DNA from: Blasia pusilla
Lineage: Eukaryota; Marchantiophyta; Marchantiopsida; Blasiales
Direction: 5' to 3'
Assembly: GCA_050084515.1 (NCBI GenBank)
Contig: CM114274.1
Location: 40,672,001 to 40,736,000, forward strand
Length of the DNA: 64,000 nucleotides
This document shows, piece after piece, positions 47,143 through 59,365 of this stretch; position 1 is the stretch's first letter, and each line of letters starts with the position of its first letter. Made by a program: the position numbers and the translations under genes. The notes beneath the pieces were generated by a model, which saw only the letters and a list, made by a program, of their open reading frames with translations, did no database searches and was not told the DNA's origin.

Positions 47143-47649
47143 AAAGTATGATACGTACACAGAATTCCAAATAGTTGTTTTCTATTTAGAGAGAAAAATA
47201 TACGTATAAATAGGAAATAGGATGGGCCAAAAATAGGATGAGCCAAAGGACAAAATTGGCCCTGGGAAAGAAGAGGCCCCTAAAGACCAAAATCACCAAC
47301 ATAGAACACGCCGCCGCAAAAGCCCATTTTCTATTTAGGGTACTTGATAGGTAGCCTCAATACATTAAACCAACATTACGAAGGTACGTAGCCTCCATAC
47401 ATTAAATGCTTCACATTGAGGCTAGAACATTATGAAGATCGATTGATTTGATGCAATCATGCAACTAGCTAGTGAAGAGATGTCTTTAAAAGATAAATGC
47501 TTTAATTTCTTGGAGATTAAGTAATCTCTACTTCAATTGACTTTTCAACATAACTAGCTTCAAATTGTATGCATAAAAGAGAGTGATGATTAAGGCTCTT
47601 GAGAATACTCTCTCAATCATTATTCTCTTCTAACGAAGCTCCCTGAAAA

Positions 47650-48895
47650 GGATTTGATTCATATTGCCCGAGTTAGTGGCGCCCTCCGCTTTTTTAGGGA
47701 GTTGGGCCACAGTGGCACCCCTCATTCGCTCCAGATTTTTGGTTAGAGATAGACCGCTCCTTCTACCCTAGGTCTCCCAGGTTGAGGATGGTTATTTCCC
47801 ACTTCAGTCTTCACTCACAGCTTGTAAAGATTCCCTTCGAGTTGAGGCCACAGCCGTTCTACCCACTTTCTCCTCCTTAGTTACCTCCGGTCAGTCTGGG
47901 CTCCAATCTTCCTTGATGGAAGCCCACTTTGAGGCAGGTTTTAGAGGCACTATGTCTGATGGGAATATCCCCATGGAGGTTAGGGCCCGTATTCGCTCTT
48001 GCTCCGGAAAGGGGGCAGGCTCATGGGTAGGGGCGCGCCCCCTTCTCCAGGCTTTCCGTATCGCACCACTTACCTATACCACAGCGATGCGGTTCCGCTT
48101 GGGCCTCCCCCAACCATCGGTGGTTGGTTTGACACACTGCGAGTGTCGCCGGAGCCTGGATCCACTTGGTGTGCATTTGGCACGCTGTCCAGTTGGGGGT
48201 GAGAGGATAGTCACTCAAGATGCAGTATGGGATATCATGTTCAGTATTGCTCGGGAGAGTGGCTTCCATATGCAGAGAGAGAGGCACTACTCCATGCGGG
48301 ATTCCCTTATCCGTGCTAATCTCTACATAACACGAGAGGCTGAGGTGGTGGTGGTGGACGTGGTAGTCACAGATCCTACGCGGGAGGCAGTGCGAGCCCA
48401 AGTGGTGGCCCAAGGGCGAATGCTACAAGGAGTGGCGGCGGCGGCGAAGAAGACACATATCTACAGTCGACTTCACGAGGGACACATCTTCATCCCCCTG
48501 GCCATAGAGATGTATGGGGCTATGGGGGAGAGGTTCGACTCGTTCCTTACGGACTGCGCCCATCATCTCCACTCGAGAAATGGGTTGTCCTTAGCTACTG
48601 CGATTCTCTATTGTAGGCAGCGGGTCTCCATAGCGTTGCAGCGTGCCAGGCTAATGGGCTTTTTTGCGGCGGGCTCAGTGGGAGACGCCGGCGCTAGAGG
48701 CCCACTTAGTAGTAGTCATAGCTCTCTTGTTTTTGCTGATATTGTCTCTGCTGTAGGTGAGTTTCGTCGTTAGGGGGAATGCCCCCTTCTTCCTTTTTTG
48801 GTCTGGTTGTGGCCTTCAAGTTTTGACTCTTTGAGTCCCCCTCTTTTGTACTTCCGATGGGTTTTCCATCACTAGTTTTTATCCAAGTGCATCTT
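47650..48895 (+). pseudogene. non-LTR retroelement C-terminal ORF (zinc knuckle, endonuclease-like domain)
   Basis: 5'-truncated copy. A broken frame begins FLGSWATVAPLIRSRFL near 47.68 kb, matching 61.3 kb. The intact frame (47913-48773) has SCSGKGAGSWVGARP, MRFRLGLPQPS, a CCHC-like knuckle (CEC, then LGVHLARC), then REAEVVVVDVVVTDPTR and FIPLAIEMYGAMGERF. A zinc knuckle followed by Asp-rich strands and a distal acidic residue is the layout of restriction-like endonucleases in R2/NeSL/CRE-type elements; that assignment is inference. RT is missing. The 3' UTR ends at GTGCATCTT near 48895 with no poly(A). Confidence 0.75.
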
Positions 48896-49500
48896 TCTTT
48901 TTTTCTTTCATATTGACCGATCTTGATGTTCCATAGGCATCCCTAATTTATACAATTATAATTGGGAAAAAGAAATTACATATTGCATAAGAGAACTCTC
49001 ATGAATGACTTCATCCCGTTCTGTCTTTCATATGTTTGGGATGGGATGTAATGGTTGCTATAACTGCATAAATTTTTTCTTTACCTAGTGTGTCTAGCTA
49101 CACATGTCAAATTTTATGTTCATATTTTAAGGGTTGATTTATTATTAAATTATGTGGTGAGACATGAGACTTTATTATTAATATGCAATAACATATATTT
49201 TCCTTATTCATACAAACATTTCTTAACCACTAAGTGACCCTCTATCATCCTTTCACCATTATCTCCCTGGAGTTTGTTTCCTACATGAAGTGGATTTTTC
49301 AATTAAGAATAGGTAAACAAGAATAGATCTAACTTACATTTCGAATTAATTTCAGGGCCATTCAAAACATTCTACTGATTGACAAGTCTACATTGTAGTT
49401 GGTTTCAAGAAAGTTTTTTAAGAACGAAACAAAAGTTGGCAGCGTTCAGACCGTAATCAAAAGTTAGTACCGTAATCATGATATTAAATAGCTTCCTCCA
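48896..49500. other. AT-rich spacer
   Basis: No gene or repeat recognised; leads into the promoter-like sequence of the dead receptor copy. Confidence 0.4.
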
Positions 49501-49504
49501 ACTC

Positions 49505-49550
49505 AATACTATATAAAACTGCCTTTGGTTCAATACTATATGAAACTGCC
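49505..49550 (+). promoter_or_regulatory. TATA-like element of the dead receptor copy, duplicated
   Basis: 'caatactatataaaactgcc' is followed immediately by a second version with one A-to-G change. The first matches the CTATATAAA motif at 7002 upstream of the intact paralogue; sequence to about 49890 parallels 7010-7330. Inactive gene, so a relic. Confidence 0.5.
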
Positions 49551-49867
49551 GTGGGTTCTAGTACCCATAGGTGGCCACATCCACGAGCGTGTCTTGATTG
49601 CCGTGTAGACAACATCGATTTTTCTTACAGCTGCAGCAGACGTAATCAGACTAGCAGCAGGATGAGTACGGATCCCACAGCTTCAAACTCGTTATGAGGT
49701 CCGTAAGAACCTTAAGAACCGAACATAGAAATGGAAGTCGACGAAAGAGGTGTGAGGAAACTGAGATATCAAGACTTACCACAGAGCGAGTAGGGAGGTA
49801 GAAGAATGTCATCTTCAGGCAAGCTAAGCTGTTCGTGAACTCATGTCTTGTGTGTTCTCCGAACCCA

Positions 49868-50870
49868 TGTTGAATAGAACTGGTATCTTATCAGTAGCTT
49901 GTCTATCTGTTATGGCTACTGTGTGTTTTTTCTACTGAGTTTGGAGTCGCCAACGCTCAAGATCCAGACATCTCTTTCGGTAAGAATACCTTGTTGGAGA
50001 TCGTCAAGGACTTGAATAATACAGGATCAGACTGGGAGAAAATGGATAATGCTTTTAACTTCACGATGAAGACCTGTTCTTGGGTTGGTGTGGGGGTGCT
50101 CATTGCCCAATCGATCTGGATTCACTGAGCCTTACCTGGTGGTGACAGAGCTTTGGTTTCCAATCAGGCTGGGAGTTCCTATATCAGGTCGTCTCGGAAC
50201 TGTAGCCTACATCGAAACCTTAAATTTGTTGGGGAGTAATTTCGCTGGTAGTATACCATCGGAGTTATGCAACACCACTAGCTTAAAGTACCTATTATTT
50301 GACGAAAACTATCGTCTCAGTGGTTACCTCCCGATGAGCATCGCAAAGTTACAGAAGTTGATCTTTCTGTAAATGTCCTACACAAATGTGCGCGGCACAC
50401 TTGTGTAGGACAAGAGGCTATGCAGCAGCTGAATCGCACCAGCATGCATCAACCAGTCCCGAGGTTCCATAATATGACGGGAGATTTATCTTGTCTTCCA
50501 GGATTCACGCAGCTTACGCAGCTGACTCCATCAGGCTGACTAGTCAATTCACGCGAAATAACTTGAGCTTTCTCCAAGGTATGGAACAGCTGCAATCCTT
50601 ACATCTGGTAGGTTATATGCTGGGAGGTGATCTGAGTCCCCTCCGGAACCTCGCGAACCTAGTAGAGATGGACTCAGATGATAACGAACTCAGGAGCTCA
50701 TTGCTTCCTTTGCAGTCGGCCTTGAACCTGACGAAACTTAGTCTATCAGGCAATAGTGTCAGTGGGGATTTGAACCGACTTAAAAGCACTAATCCACAGC
50801 TAGATCTTCTGTCTCGATCAGAAATGTGGAGACGTGCAGTTGTAACTACGTATCCGCCATTACATACAGT
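49868..50870 (+). pseudogene. LRR receptor kinase pseudogene with kinase exon deleted
   Basis: Close relative of the gene at 7357. The segment holding the ATG is missing; the signal-peptide-like and LRRNT regions follow (ILLEIVKDLNN-equivalent), with a frameshift near 50.09 kb in a G-run, an open LRR piece (50085-50372), a stop at 50371, a small local rearrangement near 50.40 kb, and a second LRR piece (from about 50491). At about 50790 similarity jumps from LRR sequence equivalent to 8250 directly to sequence equivalent to the 3' trailer near 10980 (ctagatctt, ctcgatcaga, cgtgcagttgtaa). About 2.7 kb, including intron and kinase exon, is lost. Non-functional. Confidence 0.88.
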
Positions 50871-51895
50871 ATTATGTCCTCTAGGGACGAAATCTATGAC
50901 TTTGTCGTACATAAATGGTGGCATTGAATGGTTTAGGGTGCCAGATAATTTCATAGTTTGCGTGGGTTTTCGAAGATGCATATTTGTATTGAACTTATTG
51001 GAACCAATACAGATGTGTCCACGCTTTTCATATCCTGTCTGCACCTCTACTCAACAATTGAAAAAAAAAACCGTATTTTCCAGTGGTTCAATTTGGCAAG
51101 TTCGTTCTCAGGATCGACGGACAAATGAACAAACGATCTTTTCGATCGAACAGAATCACGAATCTGAAAGTTTGGTACTGGAATTGAATATGACGTTGTG
51201 GTTGGATTGGCTTGAATTCAAGGGAGAAGACTCTCCTCTCTCGAGTCGCCCAAGATCAATTGCCCGGCCAGGAATTCACCACCACTAGCACGGACTCTAC
51301 GTACTGCCATGACTTCCTGAAACCCCTCCGCGATCGCATTGTCACAGTCCGGGACAAAAAGTACGGCGCAAAACCAAGTCGCATAACTCCCCAAACTTAG
51401 TCGGTGAGTTTGAAGTCGTGTCGATTCATGTTCGAAATTTTGCATGTATGAGTGACACGACTAATTTTTTACGAATAGAAGGCCTTCAGAAGCTAAAATA
51501 TATTACGCAAGCGAACTACAAATGGATTGAAAATTTCAAACTCTCATGTCCAGCGCCTCCTCTACTAAATATTCAGTTCTCTAAAGATCTAAAGAGTCCA
51601 GATTTTGGAGAAAGTACTATACAGTTCCTAGATCAGGTCTGAACGATTGGATACGCCATCCACACCACCTTCAGATCCTCTTTATCGACGGCCATTGTAG
51701 TTTCTAGCTGTGGTGGTATAGCCAAGGGTTACATGACCACCTGCAAGCACTTTATAAGCATTACAACAAGCAGTCCACATGTTCCCTTGTGTTATCCATG
51801 TCATACAGTTTAGCCCGGAATCAAGATGCATTCTTGTTGGAGTTCTTGCATTGTGCCCTTGTCATGGTTTAAGGCTCAAACTCAAATGGGAATGG
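50871..51895. other. spacer between dead receptor copy and P450
   Basis: Short frames only; no motif recognised. The end may include the P450 3' UTR (minus strand). Confidence 0.4.
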
Positions 51896-54846
51896 TCAAC
51901 CTGAGTCGTTGTCCAAGCTTTCCAAAATGAGCTGCGCTCCGTGCGCAGGTTCCAAAAGCACGGTAAAAATGGGCTGGTGCCGGTATGACGGAGAGAGGCG
52001 AAATCTGAACCGCTGCAAGAGCATGATGGAAAGCATTTTCAATTGAATCAAAGCCTGGGTTTGGGCTACGCAGATCTTGGGACCCGCTCCGAACGGAACG
52101 TACCCGTACGGATGGCTACAAGCTTTAGAGATTCCATGGGCGAAGCGTTCGGGCTTGAATTCGTGAGCGTCATCCCCCCAGATCTGGGGATTCCGATGGA
52201 GTGTCAACAAATCCACATGGACGATTAGAGATTTCGGCACCGGCTGTCCCAGTAGGGTCGTGTTGTCCTCCGCAACCTGGCGATGGATATTGGGAGCCGG
52301 TGGATATAGTCGCAATGTCTCGAGCACAAACATGGTGAGCTGCCCACAACACCATATCAAACAAACAAGGTCAGAACAGGAACGAAATATAAGGGCCGGA
52401 GGTGGTCCTGGGAGCTGTGAACCACCATCGTTTTCCGCCGAATTCACGCCCACGCAGCATTTGAAGCTAATCACGAGACTCTGCACTATCGATGTCCACC
52501 ACGTAGAGTTTTTACCTGTGCAGCCCTATTTTCATAATCTGGCCATGAGAATCGTGGGTTATCCAAAGGATGATCTTTGTAGCCACAGAGTACTAGTTTC
52601 AACCTAGCTCAATCAACTGCAGTATCGACAGCAGAAATGTGTATGTGTACTGCCATATCGGCGGAAATCCAGACTTGGCCGGGAGAGTAGAGAATCCTAC
52701 ACGGGAACAGCTTCAACTGCGGAGTAAAACACTACGTAGTGCACTTTGCAAAATACGACGTTTCCAGTCTGTGCAACATTCCACGTTCTGAATCGCCAAA
52801 AAATACGAAAATCGGGAAGCCTTGTTTGCTAACATGCGGATTTCCTCGCCAATTGGAACCTTATGACAGCAGCATTCAATGCAGGTGTCAGTCAAAGGAC
52901 TCCGGAGGACGGGTACGAGGAAAACTAACATTGGTCAATTTGCCGAGCTTCTCAACGTTGGAGACGTCATTGCCTCCTAATATCTCCATCGCCTCCTGGC
53001 GAATCTGCTCCTGCCAGTCGGTGTGGTGAGCGAGCATGACCAGTATCCAGGACATCGCGCTGGCCACGATATCCGGACCCGCGGCAAAGAATGTGCGACA
53101 CTGATCGACCAATTGTTCATCCGTCCATTTTGGCGGTTTCCTTCCGTTCGTGTGAACGTGATCCTGAACTGACTGCTGCTTCTCGGAGTGGTGGCTTTGG
53201 TCATCTTCTGAAAGAATCCTCCCCAACAAGTCGATGCCAAACGGATAACGGGCTTCCACGCGGGCGGACTTTCTTCGTTCTGCGATGATGCTGCTGAGAG
53301 TTTTAGTGACAGATCTGCGGGTTTTTCTGATCTCCATGTTCATTCGAGTCGGTAGCCATCTGAAGCCACATGGAGAATCAGCACACATTGGTCAGATGTG
53401 AATGTAGGTATTTTCATCTGATGGAGATTGGTGAACGTAAATCCGTTCATGAGATATCCGCACACACGCATCAAGTGAAGGATTCAAAATTGCTTCTTTA
53501 GGAACTAGAGACTGCTCCGGATCCATGGATCTCACCGGAGGAAAGAATAGGTCATTCCTAGGGCACGGAGCCTTGATAGCTCTAGATTCTTCAGCCTCTC
53601 TTGATTATCAAACCCCTCCTGTCCCTTAGCGAAGTCGATACCAAAAGCAAACTTAGCCAGAATATCTCTCGTCACGAATCGCAGATGTTCCGTCATGTCA
53701 AGCTCTGTGGAGCCCCCATTCTCCCGCACAAGCTTCCGCAAGTTTTCCACCCATACTTTGCCAGCGGAAACAATCGTGCTCTCGACTCTCTCCTGCAACA
53801 AACAAGCAATCTTAAAATTATGAGACCGACGTGTGCAACTCCCAGGCAACTCGATCACTTACGGTACGGATATTTCTCCAAACCTGCCTCTAGAGTGAAT
53901 GAAATCAGATAGCATGTACGTGGTTAGAGCGATTGGTCTAAATCTGCACAGCTGAACTACCGGGTTAAATCCGTTCAGCAGTCAATGCATATCTAGAAGA
54001 GCTGCAGCTGATGGTCCCAGCTTGGAAAGATCTTCCAGAAGATGACAATGGCAATCATTCTCAAATCAAATGAGAACGAAGTCCATATGTTCACGCAAGC
54101 TGAATGGAATGAAGATTTAGAAATTTACTTTTATCTTCTCCGGGTAAAAGCTGGGCCTCACAGCGCGTCTCTGCCTGGCCCAATCTTCAAGATCCGAAAT
54201 ATACGACATGCCATATGGCCCCAAAAGAGAATCCAGCAAATACCAGCGGCGCTTCCTGAAGGACATTGGCTTTTTCGCGAGTATCTCTTTCACCACTTCC
54301 GGCTCATTTCCGCACCAGAGTAAAACAGAACCCCCTTCGAGACAGTACACGAATCTTTTGCCTGCACAACACCCCGATTTCAGCTGGACCTTAAATCTTA
54401 CTGTTCACATTGGGGCAACTTGAGCTTCTTTAAAATGGGACAATCTCTTACAGAACCAGACGTGATGAACCCAGGAATCCCTTAAGATCCAGAGAAGCTC
54501 GCCCGACTTTGCACGTACCATATCTCTTCGCCCACACATCGAATTCAGGACAGACACGAGGTCTAATGTCGTGGTCGATGGCATTGCCACGCGACTGCGA
54601 TCCTACATCATCAGCCGCCTTAGAATTCATACGCAAGAGAGCAATCTCTTTCGAATTGCTGAAACACCACGAGATTGGAGGTCCTGTGTACCCTTGCCTC
54701 CTCATGAATCGGGACAGCTTCAGAGGAATCCACGCTATAGTTCGAATGAGTGCCAGTAAGTAGCACAAAAATATCAGAGAGACGGTAGCGAACACCATCT
54801 TTACCACTCCTAGGACCTCCATCGTCACAGAGAATTCAGTATTCAT
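51896..54846 (-). CDS. cytochrome P450, CYP72-clan-like, six exons
   Basis: ER-anchored haem monooxygenase; substrate unknown. Proposed exons (minus): 54846-54519, 54361-54129, 53889-53863, 53792-53536, 53359-52930, 52339-51896; phases agree at every junction and give 572 aa (564 from the next ATG). Landmarks: N-terminal membrane anchor; GYTGPP hinge; WARQRR in helix C; FAFGIDF; WLPTRMN; I-helix FFAAGPDIVAS; ETLRLYPPAP (ExxR); FKPERF; haem loop FGAGPKICVAQ; LSPSYRHQP near the end. The 27-base third exon is the least certain part, but its nine residues fill the expected gap. Odd points: the I-helix lacks the usual Thr, and the residue two after the haem Cys is Ala, not Gly. The frame is open throughout, so it is probably expressed. 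CYP72 clan is judged from motif style. Confidence 0.87.
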
Positions 54847-55486
54847 CGGACTCAAGGGGCAGACAGCTCCACTCGCGCTTATCTTCGCCCGGCGGCGATA
54901 GTGTGCTAGATCTCGGAAACTCTTTGCGCAGCACCCCGTTACGACGACTCAGCCTCCAAGCTGTCTTATTGAGGTTTTCCTCCTTTCCGGACCCTCCCCG
55001 GAGTATCATATACAATATACTAAAGCCCGTGAGGAAAGGCATTTCTTGTGTTACCAGTAAGAAAAAATTTAATTCTATATGTTTCAGAGGTTAGGAAAAA
55101 ATCGGTCTGGGAATTAGGGGATAGCTGTTCGAGAACACAAGAAAACATCAATACAGAGAGAGAACACAAGAAAACAGTCAGATTAACACGAATACACTCG
55201 GAGTTAACACGAATACAGTCGGAGTACGAATACAGGTGGAGTAGGGCATTCGGGAGTAAATATGTACCGTAAGATGCAAAAGCAGCAAAATTGATGAATT
55301 TTTTTTATGCATAAAAGAATGCGATTTCTTATGTAGAAAAGATGCATAAAAAGTAACAATTTTTTTGAGTTATTACTACAATGTTTGGAAGTTTATTTTA
55401 TAATAAACCTCAAAAGAGGAACCGATGTGAATGAATGATATTAAAAAAAATGAAGACAGACTTTTGAACTTTCGACAGTCGAAACA
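54847..55486. other. P450 upstream region with short tandem repeats
   Basis: Contains the probable P450 promoter and 5' UTR (minus strand). At 55.13-55.24 kb there are short direct repeats ('gagaacacaagaaaaca' twice; 'acgaataca.tcggagt' three times). No other gene. Confidence 0.45.
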
Positions 55487-56068
55487 AAGATGCACTTCGA
55501 TAAAAACGAGTGATGGAAAACCCATCGGAAGTACAAAAGAGGGGGACTCAAAGAGTCAAAACCTGAAGGCCACAACACGACCAGAAAAGGAAGAAGGGGC
55601 ATTCCCCCTAACGCATTTAAAATCACCAACAGCAGAGACAATATCAAGCAACAACAAGAGAGCTATGACTACTACTAAGTGGGCCTCTAGCGCCGGCGTC
55701 TCCCCCACACTGAGCCCGCCGCAGAAAATCCCATTAGCCTGGGCACGCTGCAACGCTATGGAGACCCGCCGCTACAATACATAATCGCAGTAGCTAAGGA
55801 CAACCCATTTCTCGAGTGGAGATGATGGCGCGATCCGTAAGGAACGAAGTCGAACCTCTCCCCATAGCCCCATACATCTCTATGGCCAGGGGATGAAGAT
55901 GTGTCCTCGTGTAGTCGATCAGAGATATGTGTCTTCCCGCCGCCGCCGCTCCTTGTAGCATTCGCCCTTGGGCCACCACTTGGGCTCGCACTGCCTCCCG
56001 CGTAGGATCTGTGACTACCACGTCCGCCACAACCACCTCAGCCTCACGTGTCATGTAGAGATGTTCGT
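55487..56068 (-). mobile_element. 5'-truncated non-LTR retroelement copy
   Basis: Minus-strand match to 48310-48895: EAEVVVADVVVTDPTREAV, then LAIEMYGAMG, then 3' UTR ending GTGCATCTT at 55487. Small indels break the frame. No RT, no poly(A). Confidence 0.85.
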
Positions 56069-57230
56069 AAAGTGTCGTTCCCTTTCGAAGTAACACGTGC
56101 TAGAATTAATACTAAAAAAGGTGAATATAAATCCAACCGTTAAATTTTAAAATTTGTTCTACTGTCATTAGCATAATAAGAAAATATATTAGATTGGCAG
56201 AAAAAATTAATCCGCCTTTGAGAAAAATTTTATCTGAAAAAATGTATTTTCATTGATTTAAAGATTGGAAAATTGATAATTTTCTACAATTAATAAAGTG
56301 AAATATATAAAAAAAAATCTTGTCTGACACGAATTTTTTCCCAATGGATGCAATGACCAGGACACACGGGGCTACGAGTATGTCCTGGTGGGTTAAATTC
56401 GAGAATTTTCGATTGATTTTAAAATTGCGATAACTGGCTTAGGTCCTTTGCATTTGGTATAAAATGATCAAAAACAGGAATTACCTTTTCCGACAATGGA
56501 CCTTGTCCCGCGAAAAAGCTCCCCGAACCCTGGGTGGATGGCCCACTCCTAAACCCCGTTATTGGAATGACGCCTCCCCCGCTCATACCACGTGTTGGAT
56601 TCTCCCATAATACTACAGAAAATAATGTCACTCTTTTCTATATTTAGAAATGAAATATTCAAATGCGGTCCAGAATATCGATTGCAGCTGGTTCAGGTCC
56701 ACGGTGTCGGTTCACATTATGCACGACCAGTGTATCACAAAATCTGACGCCTTGTCATATCAGTAGGGCACATTATTAGATGTGGAACCTTGTGGCGGCA
56801 CGTCGTCCCTCCAGTTCGGATACACGTGGCGCACAAGGGTACGTGGCTTGCGTAGGGTCATTAGACGTACTGCAGAGCTTGTTCTAGGGATCTAGCACAC
56901 TATCGCACCCCAGCCTTTTGAGGTTTTCCTTTTTTTCCTCTCTTTGCCCCCTCGTTTGATGGGTTCCATCCTTTTTTATACACATTAAAAAGGATGGAAT
57001 TTCATCGAAATATTCGAGTGTGCTATGCATTCCAAAAAGAAAAAATGAACTCAATCAATATAAACGGATGTTTTATTAGCAAAATGCAAGGCATCCAAAT
57101 TTAGTATATATAAAAGTAATCATCTTATTTACACTAGTTTTTTTCAATGGATGAAATATTATAAAGTTTATAAAAATATACCAGTATAAAATTTCACACA
57201 TGTAATATTAATTTTATTTTAAGTTAGTAT
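56069..57230. other. no gene recognised
   Basis: Mostly AT-rich with one GC-richer stretch near 56.5-56.9 kb. No frame, terminal repeat or motif I can assign. Confidence 0.4.
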
Positions 57231-58143
57231 TTAATTATATACAGCATTCCTGGTGTAAATACTTATTTTGTTGGTAGCCTTTTCACTGTCTGTCATATTA
57301 CGAATAGAATTCTTCGAGCCCACGCTTGACAAGGCAACATACATTTGCCCATGAAAAAATATTGGATTTAGCAAGTAGATACCAACTCTATCTAATGTTT
57401 GACCTTGAGACTTATTAATCGTTGTTGCAAAAGCAAGACGTGTACGAAATTGAAATTGTCGCAAATCAAAAGGTAGGCCGGAATCAGACGCAATCAATGA
57501 TGAAAACTCGAGCTCCTATTTTTTTTCCTGTGATAATTTTTGCATCTATAAAATGTCTACTAAAGCCAGCTATCACTAGCCGAGTCGCGTTTGCTTGTCC
57601 CTTTGCTCCATTCATATTCCATAATAGCATTATCAGAGCTCCAATCTTAAAAGTCAAACAATGAGGTGGCAATCCAGATGGTAATCAAGAAATTCTGTCG
57701 GATAAACAAGTCTCATCTCATCATCGGAAACAGAATCAACACTCAAGAAAGTATGCTCTTGCAAAAACAAAATAAATCATTAATAATAAGAGCGATGATA
57801 GAAAAATATAGCAATGAGTAATGGAAATATAATAATGATATTCAAGAACATAAATATTATCTCTCCGGGAAATCGAGACATGATTTCCGCATTTATAATA
57901 TCCACAGTTGTATTCTTGGTTGACAAAATAGATGTACACCTCAAGAAATCAATGTCACTCCAGTTATTAATATCGTGTCCATAAACAACGTCAATGAGAT
58001 CATTGATCCTTGTCGTTTTTATAATTATCGCATCCGGAACTTCTATAAAATCCCCTCCAAGGTCCAAATATAATGGTACTCAACCCTCTCCTATCTCTAA
58101 TAACCACATTGCAAACGCTTCTTGCTCTTTTCGTGCATATCCT
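57231..58143 (-). pseudogene. Helitron Pif1-like helicase, C-terminal remnant
   Basis: Minus-strand pieces in order: EAFAMWLLEIGEG, stop, GGDFIEVPDAI, TSILSTKNTTVDIINAEIM with FPGE; then (other frame) LPPHCLTFKIGALIMLLWNM, NATRLVIAGF, KIITGKKIG; then (third frame) QFRTRLAFATTINKSQGQT and FFHGQMYVALSSVGS. These are helicase motifs V-VI and neighbours of Helitron Rep-Hel proteins (Pif1 family). The motif VI-like SRVGS has Val for Arg. At least two frameshifts and a stop; no Rep domain. An AG near 58143 precedes the first block, so a splice site is possible. Confidence 0.85.
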
Positions 58144-59257
58144 ACAAATAAATAAAAGATCAAGGAATAAGTACCACATGAAATGAAAAAGGCAAAATAT
58201 TAGATTAATTCTTTAATACCTTGTAAAGTATTAACTCTCATGTCAGACCACATTAGAATCATTTATCTGTAGTGCTAGTTGGTAAGGAGAGTTGTTGGAG
58301 GAGAATGGATATACGGAGGACATCCTCATAGTGGACAACTCTACACACATACATGTCAAGATGGTTGTCTTTTTCCATTGTGTTGAGACCTTCTCACAGT
58401 TGTGGGGTACGAGCATTGATTTACAGGGGAGTGGAGATGATCTAGTAAGGCAAGCGTGGAGTCATGCCTTTATCCTTGAGTAGAGAAAGTTAAGTGATAG
58501 TCGAACTTATGGAGTGGAGAGGTTGACACCGTACTTGTTGTGTGGTAATGTCTAGAGGAGGATTTTAGAGTGTTAGATCACTTCAAAGTGATAAGTACGG
58601 GATGGCTACCAAGGTTGCACGAAATCGGACAAGTCCGGACATGCCGGCACGTACCCGAGCCTGCTTGAAGCTTGCCACCTAGACCTGGGCTGACGGACCC
58701 CACACTTGTTGCGTGGCCTGCATGGCGGGTTAGGGGCGGGCAAGCGCGGAGCCCACCCAAGCCCGTGCCACAAGGCGGGCTATTAGCGTGTTGAACCCAC
58801 CCATATGCATGCTGATGGGCTACGCTATTGCAGGCAAGCATAGAGGTGTTACTACCTTTATGTAGAGAAAGATGAAATTACATGGTGAGTCTCATCGTAC
58901 CATGTGGCAAGGTTGATAGTTTGATTTATTATTAATATCCGAAGTAATGGATACTAGCTTACACTATCCATCGATATTTGTTGTTGAGGGCAAATGACCG
59001 AGATAAGGTTAGGACCATTCATTTGGTGATTGTAGGATGGCCAAATCAGGATCATTCATCAACCCATTCAAGGTTTTGATTGCAGGATCCGTGCTGAGGG
59101 ATGTTTTGGGAGATGATACAAGTATTGGAACACTTATAGGAGAGTGGGACATGTTCTTCAACACACATTGTGGAGAATGTGTCATTGTTGGGAGACATAG
59201 TGCAAAGGTGACAAGTATGCATAAGGTAAGGCATCCTAAGCCCTAGACACTAAAACG
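58144..59257. other. spacer, includes a GC-rich patch
   Basis: A patch near 58.62-58.80 kb is strongly GC-rich with repeated 'gcgggc/gcccgc' words, unlike its surroundings. Frames 58292-58483 and 59037-59246 are short and unrecognised. Confidence 0.35.
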
Positions 59258-59365
59258 TAAGCCATTCGCCCTAAACCTAAACCTTTAGTCATATACTTTA
59301 CACCCTAAACCCTAAGCCTAAGTTCTAGAACCTAAGCCATATACTCTAAATCCTTAACCTAAGCC
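59258..59365. repeat. degenerate telomere-like repeats
   Basis: Several imperfect CCCTAAA/CCTAAACC units ('gccctaaacctaaacc', 'caccctaaaccctaagcctaag') separated by short sequence. This is the Arabidopsis-type plant telomere motif, interstitial and decayed. Confidence 0.65.

Noticed and set aside
58578-58841. GC-rich patch as a gene or CpG promoter
   Set aside because: Short repetitive GGGC words without a frame or neighbouring gene; origin unclear.
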